From the IMG/VR virus record IMGVR_UViG_3300030329_004601, positions 1 to 49,760 of that record: DNA of 49,760 nt; one strand, written 5' to 3'. The translations under genes and the position numbers were made by a program. This document shows, piece by piece, positions 1 through 9,176 of the stretch. The notes below the pieces were generated by a model. It searched no databases, was not told the DNA's origin, and saw only the letters and a program-made list of their open reading frames with translations. Source of the stretch: a virus. The first letter of the stretch is position 1; every line of letters begins with the position of its first letter.

Positions 1-117
1 CCCATACCATTTATTTGCATACTTAACGAACAATATTGGCTTTCCATTAACTAATCTTACCTGGATATCTCCAATTTTTCCAAGCCTTGCATCTGGTGCA
101 CCTGTCCTATTTAACAC
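1..117 (-). CDS. Tail fibre N-terminus (partial, runs off the window)
   Basis: A GTG start at 117 follows an AGGAAG ribosome site and opens a frame that leaves the window at base 1. Its 39 codons give the same protein as the first 39 codons of the gene starting at 49724; five third-position transitions separate the two DNA copies. The start overlaps the end of the preceding gene by 11 bp, as at the other end of the window. It is best read as the same tail-fibre gene seen again across a circular junction, although a second, diverged fibre gene cannot be excluded. Confidence 0.85.
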   Translation of the reverse strand, partial: MLNRTGAPDARLGKIGDIQVRLVNGKPILFVKYANKWYG

Positions 118-1618
118 TTTTCTTCCTATATACTATTGTGATATCACTAATTTCTGTATCTGCAGAAACAGGATACGATCTTAAAACTGATGCTACACCC
201 TCAGTTTGAGCATCATTATATTCAAATCCAGATCCAATCCTTTCATCAAGAGGATAGAGTTCTAGTTGCATAGAATACACATTATTCGCAACACTGCTAT
301 TTTTTGGTTTTAAAGCGACTGTATGCCAATCACCCCCACCCTTCCTTGCTCTGATTTTACCTTTAGTTGAAACTTTATTAACCCTGTGTGTTTTATTCCT
401 ACTGGCAGGCCAATCATCAACTCCAGAAGGACCATCTAGTGATAAATTATCCCAATCTGATGTTTGAAATCTATCTTCTAAAAATATTGCATCTGGGGCG
501 TTGTGATCTTTAATTATATAATTTAAATCTTGAGTGGAATTAGTTGCAGTTGTCCCTGTTACCTCACTATAAAGAGATGTGTCATCTTCTATTTCATTAT
601 ACAGAGATTGATCAGGGCATTGCCAAACAAGGCAACTCTGGGCATCATCAAATTTATCATCAAAACCTGTATCTGCTATAAAGTCATATCTATCGGTATC
701 CGTTGCAAGACCTCTAGTCCCAATATCAACAGTTTGTATATCTATATCTTCTGTTTTTTGACCATTAACATAAAATCCTGCACATAGATTATGTCCACCT
801 CTGTAAGTAATATATACTTTATATATTTTTTTTCTAACGCCTGGAGAATCAAAATCAATTATAGGAGATCTATAATAGACAGCTTTTAGATTCATATCAA
901 AATGTTTAGGCATGTTATTGTTAACCCAATAATCATCAGCCCACATTAGTAAATTAGGTATTAGTTGACCATTAACAGGTTCAGACCAATTAGATGGACC
1001 ATCTGGACAAGTCGCCCAATTTTGACCGACAGGTGATGCTGCATTCCATGTATCGCTTGTATAGCCACAAGGTCTAGATGCAGATACAACTAAATGCCCA
1101 TCTCGATTTGTTACAAAATTAGTTTTTAACAATGAATATGGTTGATGAACCCAATAAGTCTCTCTTCGATATTGATTATTGTAAGTATAATCTTTGTTTA
1201 GAGTTATTGATTTAGGGGCGTATGTCCATGATTTGTTTTTAAAACTGTATAAATAGCAATCTCCACGAGATTGAGTTTGACATGCGTAGTTCCCACTTTT
1301 ATTGATAACTAATTTATCAGATGCTGCATCATAGCCTACAGTAGGGGTTGAACCATAATGCTCAGATCCAGACGGAGATCCAAAAGCCCATTTTAAAAGA
1401 CCATGAGATTGAAATGAATGAACATTAGGTTGATCAGATCCTCTGTTAAACGGATCAAATAAATCATCCACATCGCTATTCCAAAACCCTTGCCATCCAT
1501 TAAAAAAAGAATGATTTTTATTGAAATAGTGATGCCCAAAAGGTGAATTAAATCCTGACATTGAACTTCCCTTTATTACTGATTTGTATTTTGGTGCCTT
1601 TGCCCACGGTAATGCCAA
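107..1618 (-). CDS. Tail protein following the nozzle gene, 503 aa
   Basis: The TTG start at 1618 directly follows the stop of the 1027-aa gene. A ribosome site AAGGAG lies about 11 bases upstream, inside that gene, so the two are probably translationally coupled. The protein is rich in aromatic residues, Asp, Asn, Gly and Ser, with no membrane segment or signal peptide, as expected of a beta-rich virion protein. Its C-terminus (DITIVYRKKSVK) resembles the ends of podovirus tail nozzle proteins, so it may be the distal part of a split nozzle or a fibre adaptor; this is inference. The last 11 bases overlap the start of the tail-fibre gene. Confidence 0.6.
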   Translation of the reverse strand: MALPWAKAPKYKSVIKGSSMSGFNSPFGHHYFNKNHSFFNGWQGFWNSDVDDLFDPFNRGSDQPNVHSFQSHGLLKWAFGSPSGSEHYGSTPTVGYDAASDKLVINKSGNYACQTQSRGDCYLYSFKNKSWTYAPKSITLNKDYTYNNQYRRETYWVHQPYSLLKTNFVTNRDGHLVVSASRPCGYTSDTWNAASPVGQNWATCPDGPSNWSEPVNGQLIPNLLMWADDYWVNNNMPKHFDMNLKAVYYRSPIIDFDSPGVRKKIYKVYITYRGGHNLCAGFYVNGQKTEDIDIQTVDIGTRGLATDTDRYDFIADTGFDDKFDDAQSCLVWQCPDQSLYNEIEDDTSLYSEVTGTTATNSTQDLNYIIKDHNAPDAIFLEDRFQTSDWDNLSLDGPSGVDDWPASRNKTHRVNKVSTKGKIRARKGGGDWHTVALKPKNSSVANNVYSMQLELYPLDERIGSGFEYNDAQTEGVASVLRSYPVSADTEISDITIVYRKKSVK

Positions 1619-4600
1619 TTATATTACAACTCCTTTTGGAAGTTTGTGGGGTCTTCCTGATGCCAAACTGTCTTTTGAAAGATCAATAACATCTTCTCCA
1701 TCATAAAGATAAGCTCCACCAGAAGTTGCCCATGCGACTCCATGTTTAGTTTGTGTTACTTGCCCTGGATTATCAATTCCGTATCCTTGGTAAGATCCAA
1801 TAACTTCCTCGCCTTCATCTGTCACTTCTATAATATATAAATATTTTCTTTTAAATTGTAGTATTCTGTCTCCAAATGCCTCTAAATGAACTATTTCATC
1901 TCCATCTCCAACAACAACATCTACATAATGAAAGTTATCATCAGGGAATTTATCAAATTGATTAAGAGGCGATTTCATCATCCTATCTTCCATAACTTGT
2001 CCCCCAGGAAGCATAATATTCCCAACATAAGCTCTTCTTTTAACAATAACAGCAGTCTTCCAGTGAACCATAAACCCTATTCTTTCTTCATCGACATTTT
2101 CAACACAACCTGTACTATTATGTCCATTTAGTGCCTCATATGTCAATGTAGGCTGACCTTCCATTCTATACCATTCAGTTCTATTTGTAAAGATACCTCT
2201 TTGCTGCATCCATCGATTGCCCTCTAAATCTGCATTTTGAGGTGCTAAATACTTCGATGTTTCACCTTTTTCTGATACGCAGTTATATCCTGTTGAAGTA
2301 CCTCTTGTCATGTCAATCTCCATGAAATTATACCAATTGTCCTCATTGTTTGGTTTCATGTATAATCTAAATTTTGATATTCTGTAATCAATAAGACCAT
2401 ATCCATTATGAAAGAATACTCTAAAGGCTGGAGCAATCATCATAGGCCTATCTGGAATTTCATTTATTTCTTCTGCTGTTGTTTCTTGATCTAACATGTC
2501 AGAATAGATCCCATACATATTGCCTTCTGATTGAGCAGAATGTGTAATCAATTCAGCATCAAGTGGGAATAATGTAGAAGGCGTACCAAAAATAACTTGA
2601 CCTCCTTCAGTATGATCTATATGTTCTGAATCTGCAAATTCCTGATTCCAATTATTATCTTTTGGATCTATATCAAAAGTTGTATTAGCATCGATTGCTT
2701 TAACTTGATATGTTCCGTTATATAGTAATGCACCGTTACTATCTTTACAATTAATAAGTCTAACATAATCACCCACTGCAAGACCGTGAGCAGAACCCAC
2801 GGTAAACCTTTCTACATCTGTCTGTTTTGTTGAAGCAGCACTCATATCTAATTTTGTGCCTCCCCATACATCTGTATTATCCCAATCGTAATACTGCCCA
2901 TCATCTTTCAAATTTAAAGTAAAATCCCTACCTTCCTCACTAGCATCTTTTCTAAACATAACAATATTACTTTCCTGTCCATCATCTCTTACATAACTAA
3001 CTCCCAGTTTCCAATCTCTTTGCAACTCAATAGGAATGGTAGTTTTGGTTTTAAATGATGTTTTTGAAAAGCCAAATTGTAATTTTAATGCAGGCATTGG
3101 CAGTTCAGGGATTTTCATAAAGTTGCCTAAAAGAGTTGAATCTTTCCAAAGACCTTGAGAATCTATATTAACAGCATCATTTGTTATATCTTCCGTATCA
3201 GAGCGATCATAATATAAATATTTATCTATATAAGATTGAGCTGTAACAGCTCCTGTCGCCTCATCTCCAATTCTTTTTGGGAAAAATAATGGAGCAGATG
3301 GGTAACACCTCCATCCTTTAACTTTAACTTCTCCCAAATCATCTGGGGAGTCAGAATTTGCAAATCCTACTTTATATGTTTTTTCTATCCATCCGACAGA
3401 TAGGGATGTAAACCAAAATTTATAAGGAATCCTTTTCTGATAGATTCCATTTCGATCAGATCCATCCCAATTATTCAATTCTCCATAGTGCTCCATCATA
3501 GCAAAGCCATACTTATTTTGATAAACATCTTCTATATATTGTCTAGTTGGATGAAATTCCATTTCAAAATCACGATCTTGAGTGAAATTATTACTACACA
3601 TTCTGTAACTTCCATCCACATAATAGAACCCTGTTGAAGGAAGATCTCTGTAGGAAGTTACTGATGCAGTATATGACCCTGTTTTTAAATAATTATCTGG
3701 ATGATAATAATCCCTATGGCACATATGAGCTACAGGAAATGGGACAGAAGACGCAAATATTGCTAAAGATCCTTGCCCATAACCACCATTTAAATTGCCT
3801 TCATTGCCATGAACATAATGATTCCCATTGCTCTGGGCTACATAGTTCCATTCTCCAAAAAATTTTGGTAGACTTCCATCGGTATGGGGAAGAGGCATAT
3901 ACATTTTATGATCTTTTTCATCTAAAATAGAATATTCTTCTGGAGGGGTAACATTCCAAGACATCAAACGCTTATCATTTGCGTCTTTTTTCCATATAAA
4001 TGGATCAGTTTCATCTAAATAATACCCATAGGTATCAGCATCTCCAATATTCCACCTTGCAAGAGACCAGCTATTAATCCATCCATCTTCAGGAGTTCCA
4101 CTAGGGGTTCCGTCTCCAACAGGTCTTTCATTCAATCCCCCTAAATTTGAAAATGACCAAGGGGTTGTAGCTCCACCAGCAGTAGCATCGTGTGTAAAAT
4201 GAGCACCGTAAGCACTACCAGTTGTTTCAACATGAACCAAATAATGCCCATATTGATCTTTTATAACATTCCATATTTTATGACCAAGTTCATTGGCACC
4301 AGAATGATTCCTCATATCTCCATATCCACTTGCACCTTGAGGGGTTATACTCTTAAAATATCCTTCTTGCCAGTACCAATCAACTCCACCAGAATGAAAA
4401 TTACCTCTTAAATCGTAGTCATGAACAAAATATTTTAGCCCCCTACCAAGAGGAGTCCAATGTACATCTTCATAGCCATGATCAACTGCAGAAGAGTGGG
4501 CAGCCTTGTTTTGCACCCCTTGAGAATAAAATCCACAAGCAGGCATCAAATCAAATGTTTGCCCTGCAACACGAAGTTTCCCTTCATCTGAAACATCAAA

Positions 4601-4702
4601 GTTCCAAAGAAGAGTACTGCTTGTTTTTTCAAGATCTTGAGGTGCTTTTTTAGTAACAAGCCCTGTACTAAAATCGGTTATCTTAAAGGTTTCTTTAGGC
4701 AT
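1619..4702 (-). CDS. Large tail nozzle-like protein, 1027 aa
   Basis: The N-terminus (TFKITDFSTGLVTKKAPQDL) and the C-terminal part (IVHLEAFGDRILQFKRKYLY, then WATSGGAYLYDG) match the pattern of podovirus tail nozzle or tail-tubular proteins of the P22 gp10 / T7 gp12 type, which form the tube below the head-tail connector and are largely beta-propeller. The protein is larger than most of that class and carries Trp/Gly/Tyr-rich inserts in its first 500 residues that could be extra surface domains. It starts with ATG overlapping the previous stop by one base and ends against the TTG start of the next tail gene. Nozzle assignment is from sequence pattern only. Confidence 0.65.
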   Translation of the reverse strand: MPKETFKITDFSTGLVTKKAPQDLEKTSSTLLWNFDVSDEGKLRVAGQTFDLMPACGFYSQGVQNKAAHSSAVDHGYEDVHWTPLGRGLKYFVHDYDLRGNFHSGGVDWYWQEGYFKSITPQGASGYGDMRNHSGANELGHKIWNVIKDQYGHYLVHVETTGSAYGAHFTHDATAGGATTPWSFSNLGGLNERPVGDGTPSGTPEDGWINSWSLARWNIGDADTYGYYLDETDPFIWKKDANDKRLMSWNVTPPEEYSILDEKDHKMYMPLPHTDGSLPKFFGEWNYVAQSNGNHYVHGNEGNLNGGYGQGSLAIFASSVPFPVAHMCHRDYYHPDNYLKTGSYTASVTSYRDLPSTGFYYVDGSYRMCSNNFTQDRDFEMEFHPTRQYIEDVYQNKYGFAMMEHYGELNNWDGSDRNGIYQKRIPYKFWFTSLSVGWIEKTYKVGFANSDSPDDLGEVKVKGWRCYPSAPLFFPKRIGDEATGAVTAQSYIDKYLYYDRSDTEDITNDAVNIDSQGLWKDSTLLGNFMKIPELPMPALKLQFGFSKTSFKTKTTIPIELQRDWKLGVSYVRDDGQESNIVMFRKDASEEGRDFTLNLKDDGQYYDWDNTDVWGGTKLDMSAASTKQTDVERFTVGSAHGLAVGDYVRLINCKDSNGALLYNGTYQVKAIDANTTFDIDPKDNNWNQEFADSEHIDHTEGGQVIFGTPSTLFPLDAELITHSAQSEGNMYGIYSDMLDQETTAEEINEIPDRPMMIAPAFRVFFHNGYGLIDYRISKFRLYMKPNNEDNWYNFMEIDMTRGTSTGYNCVSEKGETSKYLAPQNADLEGNRWMQQRGIFTNRTEWYRMEGQPTLTYEALNGHNSTGCVENVDEERIGFMVHWKTAVIVKRRAYVGNIMLPGGQVMEDRMMKSPLNQFDKFPDDNFHYVDVVVGDGDEIVHLEAFGDRILQFKRKYLYIIEVTDEGEEVIGSYQGYGIDNPGQVTQTKHGVAWATSGGAYLYDGEDVIDLSKDSLASGRPHKLPKGVVI

Positions 4703-6417
4703 TATGTACCTGAACCACCACCGTGTGTAGTTCCATCAGACCATCCTGGATTCATCTTCGTTGAAGAAGCTCTAGTTCCACCTCCAGATGTTATCGCAAA
4801 GTTTTCTACAGTTGAATCATCAATGAAGTCATCAACTACGCATATTTTAACATAAGCCTCTCTAATACTGTTTAAGCTTCTTGCGTTTACAGATGCTATA
4901 GTATTCTTTCTTCCACTTCTCTGATACCCAGATAAAGCAGAATTAAAACATGCTAAAAATTTAAACTCTCCCAAAATAGGACATCCTTCAAATCTCATAG
5001 TTCCTGTTTCATAGTTTATCCATCCACTGCCCCCAGCAGCTCTATTTAAATTTCCATGTCCATCATCGAACATTATCGAAGAATAATCATCATCTTCAGG
5101 ATATGAAGGTGCTATCTGATTTTCAGTATCAAAGGTAGTTACTGCAGGTATATCCCCTACTCCCCAAGGAGTTGTTCCTGATGTGGGAGCTGCAAGAACG
5201 CAATTTGCCCCTGTGTGGTTATGAAGATTAGTAAATTGAATATCTCCATTTACTATATCAACACTTGCATGACATCTGACATTACTCGAATATGTCGAAT
5301 CAATTGCATCTTGTATTTTTCTCAACACTCCTGTGCTTTTTGCTCCTTTATTTCCCCAAGTAACATCATTCTTGTCAGTGGTAAAAGATATACTGGCGAA
5401 TGAAGTTCCTGATAATGTAATATTGAATGCATACGCAGTATTTTTAGCCAGTCCTGATGATCTCGAAGGGTGGACATCTCTCATTCCAAGTCTAGTAAAA
5501 CCACCTTCTGAAAATTTAATAGCCACAGATCCTGGCACTATTCCTTGAGGATAAGATTGACCACCAGTTCCATTCTGTCTTCCATATCCAAAGAAATTTG
5601 TAGTCATATACGATCCTTTTTCATCAGTGAATACTTCAGTATCAGAAGAATTTATATTGTCATCTGTGTATTTATTTTGGAAGTAAAATTCAACATGAGA
5701 GTCGTCAGCGTGTGTTGCAGCTGTACTTCCTGCTACTCCACGAGCTACAGTTATATCTGTATTACTGGATACATCTGCTGTAACTTGCATAATTTCATTT
5801 TCAACTCTAATTAAATCATATTTTTTAAAAAAGTATGTATCTCCACTATCTAAAACCAATGTTGTTACTGTAGTATCACTTCCCATGCCTGATCCGTTTA
5901 TTTCAACAGAAGTATCTGTAGCTGAACCACTATGATTGTAAGGTTGTACATTCCCAGCTTCAGCTGGAGATGTAAAGGAAGTCAATTCATATTTTTTCCC
6001 AGCAGATTGCAATGTTGCTGAAAATGGATTAGATTGATCTGTGTTTGTATCATATGTAAACATTTGAGTTGTAGGTAGATGCATATACTCACCACCATTC
6101 AATATAAAGCACAATACATGGTTATAAGGATCACCACCCCTAATCTCATCATCACTGTTATCGAATGCATTCAATACTATTTGAATTTCTACTGGTTGCT
6201 CAGTTACATTATGAACAAGCATAAATACACCCTTACCAAAATTGGAACTTGATTTGGCAGGGTCGAGTTTAATTAAATTTGTAAGGCCATCAGAATTAGT
6301 TACTCTGATTGTTTGCTCAAATGTAATATCAGAATTACCAGAAGATGATATACTTCCTCCGATACCACTGCCATATCCACCTGTAGCATTATAAGTTAAA
6401 TTAGTCGAAACTGCCAT
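4702..6417 (-). CDS. Tail or fibre structural protein, 571 aa
   Basis: A Gly/Ser/Thr/Asn/Asp-rich protein without membrane segments. Around residues 195-235 it has a segment (TYFFKKYDLIRVENEIMQV, then TVARGVAGSTAATH) of the kind seen in many phage baseplate and fibre proteins. The C-terminus is Gly/Ser/Thr-rich (GGGTRASST) and probably flexible. It lies directly upstream of the nozzle gene, sharing one base of a TAATG junction. A tail-associated structural role is inferred from composition and position; I do not recognise the family. Confidence 0.5.
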   Translation of the reverse strand: MAVSTNLTYNATGGYGSGIGGSISSSGNSDITFEQTIRVTNSDGLTNLIKLDPAKSSSNFGKGVFMLVHNVTEQPVEIQIVLNAFDNSDDEIRGGDPYNHVLCFILNGGEYMHLPTTQMFTYDTNTDQSNPFSATLQSAGKKYELTSFTSPAEAGNVQPYNHSGSATDTSVEINGSGMGSDTTVTTLVLDSGDTYFFKKYDLIRVENEIMQVTADVSSNTDITVARGVAGSTAATHADDSHVEFYFQNKYTDDNINSSDTEVFTDEKGSYMTTNFFGYGRQNGTGGQSYPQGIVPGSVAIKFSEGGFTRLGMRDVHPSRSSGLAKNTAYAFNITLSGTSFASISFTTDKNDVTWGNKGAKSTGVLRKIQDAIDSTYSSNVRCHASVDIVNGDIQFTNLHNHTGANCVLAAPTSGTTPWGVGDIPAVTTFDTENQIAPSYPEDDDYSSIMFDDGHGNLNRAAGGSGWINYETGTMRFEGCPILGEFKFLACFNSALSGYQRSGRKNTIASVNARSLNSIREAYVKICVVDDFIDDSTVENFAITSGGGTRASSTKMNPGWSDGTTHGGGSGT

Positions 6418-6427
6418 TCTCTCTCCT

Positions 6428-6673
6428 TTATTTTAAATCTTTAAGGAAAGCGATAATATGGTCATCAACAAGGTCAATTACCCATAAAATTACTTCCTTT
6501 TCCTTTTCTTCGCTTAATCCCCAGACATCAAATTTATCATTTAATTTATCAGCAACTGCATTCTGAAATTCAGGATCTTTAATTTTATCGACCAATAAAT
6601 CAACTAACTTTCCTTTTTCTGCTGACACTAAATCAGTTACATACCCTTTTACTGCTTCTTCTATCTGCTTCAT
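6428..6673 (-). CDS. Small helical protein, 81 aa
   Basis: A short, charged, helix-rich protein with no Cys and no clear membrane span; the C-terminal VILWVIDLVDDHIIAFLKDL is amphipathic. It sits between a small basic protein and the 571-aa tail protein, with a ribosome site AGGAGTAAT before its ATG. Function unknown; the position suggests a minor virion or assembly protein. Confidence 0.7.
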   Translation of the reverse strand: MKQIEEAVKGYVTDLVSAEKGKLVDLLVDKIKDPEFQNAVADKLNDKFDVWGLSEEKEKEVILWVIDLVDDHIIAFLKDLK

Positions 6674-6681
6674 TATTACTC

Positions 6682-6891
6682 CTATGTTTTCCTTGATCTG
6701 TTCTTTGACTGAGGCTCAAAGCCTGTTATCTTCCCATTCTTGTGAGACGCATCTAAGCCATCTCCGTTTCCGTATGTACCTTTATCTCTATTATATTTAT
6801 TGAGTTTTGCTCTGTACTTTTTTTTCTTTACTTGATAAGTGTCATACTCTCTTCTATAGTTTCTTCTATGTCTCGCATCTGTAGTTTTCAT
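6682..6891 (-). CDS. Small very basic protein, 69 aa, TTDARHRR motif
   Basis: A Lys/Arg/Tyr-rich protein (RREYDTYQVKKKKYRAKL) with no hydrophobic core. Residues 3-10 read TTDARHRR, the same as the last residues of the small gene at 16243-16434. The segment DASHKNGKITGF resembles DAQSRSKKIQGF in the gene at 16025-16243. It therefore combines pieces found in two adjacent head-region genes. Nucleic-acid or capsid binding is plausible from the charge. Function unknown. Confidence 0.65.
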   Translation of the reverse strand: MKTTDARHRRNYRREYDTYQVKKKKYRAKLNKYNRDKGTYGNGDGLDASHKNGKITGFEPQSKNRSRKT

Positions 6892-6893
6892 TA

Positions 6894-7868
6894 CTAGACA
6901 TTACCTAATGGATTATTCTGATTCCTTTTGTAAGGATTTTGAAAGGGGTTGGGTGTTGGACTTGGTGATGGTGCTCCTCCTGGCGTTGGAGGTGGTGTTC
7001 CACCTGGGCCTTGAGGAGTGAAGCTACCCCAAGATGCTCCACCTAAATTAGGATCTATTCCACCTTGGAAGTTAAAGCTCCCAAAGTCTTCAAAGGCTTG
7101 GTCTAGATGTGTATATCCTCCTACAACAGGATTATAAGTATCAGAGTTTGGAACAAACTGTCCTCCCACATAATCACCTTGAGCACCATGCCAAGCATCA
7201 TATATTCCCTGTTCATCCCAAATAGCATTTCCTTGGTCATCAATTCCTGTCATAAATTGATTGGCCCATCCTGGATCTGATTGTAGGGCTTGATGAAACC
7301 ACCAGTTTGCATTAGCTGGATATGTAGACCAGGGATTCCCAGGACCTTGTGCGTCATCATAACCCACATAAGGGTTATTAAAACTAGGATTTGCTGAATC
7401 AATACCTCCAGGATTATAATAATCACCATATTCTCCACCGAAAGTATTTACAAGCCAATCCAAATATCCTGATAATCTATTTTCGCCCAAATGTACTCCA
7501 GCGTCAGGGTCCCATATACCTGACCCCCAAGGGTTTCCTTGCCATCCAAAAGATGGATCAGGGTAATTACCTCCACCCCATTGCCCTGTTGGTATCTGTC
7601 CAGGATTACTATAATCTAAACTTCCTGGGTTAGTATTAACACCTCCTGTGAATCCACCCATAGCTAATTGATCCCAGATAGCTTGATTTGTGGCTTGTTG
7701 AGCTGTCCATAGGTCAGCTCCTGGTGCTGTATAACCCAATGAACCTGATCCCCATGCATCACTTGTTACATTTGAAGTTTCTCCTGTTTGCATCCCTGCT
7801 TGTCCCTGTCCTGGTTGATTATAAAATCTTTGTCCTGGGCTGTGTCCGTGTCCTGGTATATGTGGCAT
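6894..7868 (-). CDS. Gly/Pro/Trp/Asn-rich protein, paralogue 2, 324 aa
   Basis: A low-complexity protein dominated by Gly, Pro, Asn, Trp, Tyr and Gln. Its N-terminus (MPHIPGHGHSPGQ, then PGQGQAGMQTGETS) and C-terminus (GGASWGSF, PPPTPGGAP, PTPNPFQNPYKRNQNNP) closely match the neighbouring gene at 7870-8802, while the middles differ. The two genes are therefore tandem paralogues with conserved ends. There is no membrane span or enzyme motif. The setting among late structural genes suggests a virion-associated protein; the function is unknown. Confidence 0.7.
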   Translation of the reverse strand: MPHIPGHGHSPGQRFYNQPGQGQAGMQTGETSNVTSDAWGSGSLGYTAPGADLWTAQQATNQAIWDQLAMGGFTGGVNTNPGSLDYSNPGQIPTGQWGGGNYPDPSFGWQGNPWGSGIWDPDAGVHLGENRLSGYLDWLVNTFGGEYGDYYNPGGIDSANPSFNNPYVGYDDAQGPGNPWSTYPANANWWFHQALQSDPGWANQFMTGIDDQGNAIWDEQGIYDAWHGAQGDYVGGQFVPNSDTYNPVVGGYTHLDQAFEDFGSFNFQGGIDPNLGGASWGSFTPQGPGGTPPPTPGGAPSPSPTPNPFQNPYKRNQNNPLGNV

Positions 7869-7869
7869 A

Positions 7870-8802
7870 TTAGTAACCTCCTATTGAATTGTTTTGTCTT
7901 CTTTTATATGGGTTCTGAAAAGGATTAGGCGTTGGACTTGGCGATGGTGGCATGTTATTTGCACTTATCGCATTATTATTAATTGGTTGTGTAATCGGAG
8001 GTGGCGTTGGTGCTCCTCCTGGTGTAGGAGGTGGTGTTCCACCTGGCTGTCCACCCATATTACCAAAATTACCCCAACTGGCTCCACCTAAATTCTGTCC
8101 TCCCCATGGATCAAATTGAAATCCAAAATTTGCCATCGATGGTATATCAGTAGGATCATACCATTGTTGTTCACCGTGATAAGTTCCAGTCATTGGATTC
8201 CAACCTTGAACAACATCTCCACCCCATGGACTTAATGGGCTATATCCTCCAAATTGTGCCATCATATCATCCCACCAATGTCCTTGTCCTTCCGACCAAG
8301 AAGGATTATTTACATTGTATAGCATTGTAGGGTCAACCCAATACATATTGATTAAACTGTTAGGATCCTCTGTGATAAAAGGACCACCCCAATTTTCCCA
8401 ATTTTGCGACCACCAATCACCGAATCCTGAAAGATCCACTCCAGCAGCTGCAGCATTCTGAGCCCAAGGCATGTCCCACCAATTCTCCCAAGGACCCCCT
8501 CCTCCAAAATTACCACCAGGGCCAAAAGGACTCTGCCCTCCATAATCTGTTTCCATTTCTCCACCCCAACCTGGGCCTAAAGCTCCTGGATTGGTATTTA
8601 TTCCAGAGCCGAAATCAGTCATGCCTAATTGATCCCACCAAGCTTGTTCTGTAGCATCTTGTGCTATATGTCTAGGGGCTCCTGGTGCTGCTGCGTTCCA
8701 TCCTTGGTCTGATCCTACCATAGAAGTCTCTTCGGTCTGCACCCCTGCCTGTCCTTGCCCTGGTTGAAACTGGGTATATCTGTGTCCTGGTGTATGTGGC
8801 AT
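7870..8802 (-). CDS. Gly/Pro/Trp/Asn-rich protein, paralogue 1, 310 aa
   Basis: First of the tandem pair. It opens with MPHTPGHRYTQFQPGQGQAG and ends with PSPTPNPFQNPYKRRQNN, both nearly the same as in its neighbour. The middle is rich in Trp, Gly and Asn (GGPWENWWDMPWAQN), which is unusual for a soluble protein and suggests an extended surface or assembly role. The ATG lies just after the stop of the small holin-like gene, behind an AAGGAG site. Function unknown. Confidence 0.7.
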   Translation of the reverse strand: MPHTPGHRYTQFQPGQGQAGVQTEETSMVGSDQGWNAAAPGAPRHIAQDATEQAWWDQLGMTDFGSGINTNPGALGPGWGGEMETDYGGQSPFGPGGNFGGGGPWENWWDMPWAQNAAAAGVDLSGFGDWWSQNWENWGGPFITEDPNSLINMYWVDPTMLYNVNNPSWSEGQGHWWDDMMAQFGGYSPLSPWGGDVVQGWNPMTGTYHGEQQWYDPTDIPSMANFGFQFDPWGGQNLGGASWGNFGNMGGQPGGTPPPTPGGAPTPPPITQPINNNAISANNMPPSPSPTPNPFQNPYKRRQNNSIGGY

Positions 8803-8804
8803 AA

Positions 8805-8954
8805 CTACTCCTTTATCTCTTTAAATATTTTAATTAACATGTATACTAATGTGGCAATTGCTGCCATTGCACTAAAAAACGGAGGAGCCCATTCCAACCA
8901 ACTTAAAGTAGATCCTGCCATTCCTATTGTTGAAGTTCGTAAAGTATCTTCCAA
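8805..8954 (-). CDS. Small holin-like membrane protein, 49 aa, TTG start
   Basis: The TTG at 8954 directly follows the upstream gene's stop and has AAGGAG six bases before it. The product has one strong membrane segment at about residues 20-42 (APPFFSAMAAIATLVYMLIK) followed by a Lys/Glu tail (FKEIKE). That layout is typical of very small phage holins, which open the inner membrane for the endolysin. It lies beside another membrane protein (9176-9445), so the two could be a holin and a partner. The endolysin gene is about 15 kb away on the same strand. Confidence 0.6.
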   Translation of the reverse strand: MEDTLRTSTIGMAGSTLSWLEWAPPFFSAMAAIATLVYMLIKIFKEIKE

Positions 8955-9176
8955 CTATTTCTCCTTTTTTTCTTTTATCTTGCATTTGCAAGACTCGCAT
9001 TGTACAAAATCTCTTTGAGGATGTGCCATTTTTTCAATGAGATCTAATCTTTTTTCTATTGATTCAACTTTATAATCTAATTCATTGTCATTTTCTACAT
9101 ATGACAACACTTTATCTAGCTTAAATTGTTTAGCTACCAAACTGATAACTTTGTTTATTAGAATACCTTGTAACAT
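8955..9176 (-). CDS. Small coiled-coil protein with CxxCxC motif, 73 aa
   Basis: A helical N-terminus (LQGILINKVISLVAKQF) and a charged, probably coiled-coil middle lead to CESCKCKIKEKKEK. The Cys cluster with a Lys-rich tail may bind metal. The ATG overlaps the previous stop by one base, and the stop abuts the TTG start of the holin-like gene, so the three genes look translationally coupled. It may belong to the lysis group by position; family not recognised. Confidence 0.65.
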   Translation of the reverse strand: MLQGILINKVISLVAKQFKLDKVLSYVENDNELDYKVESIEKRLDLIEKMAHPQRDFVQCESCKCKIKEKKEK

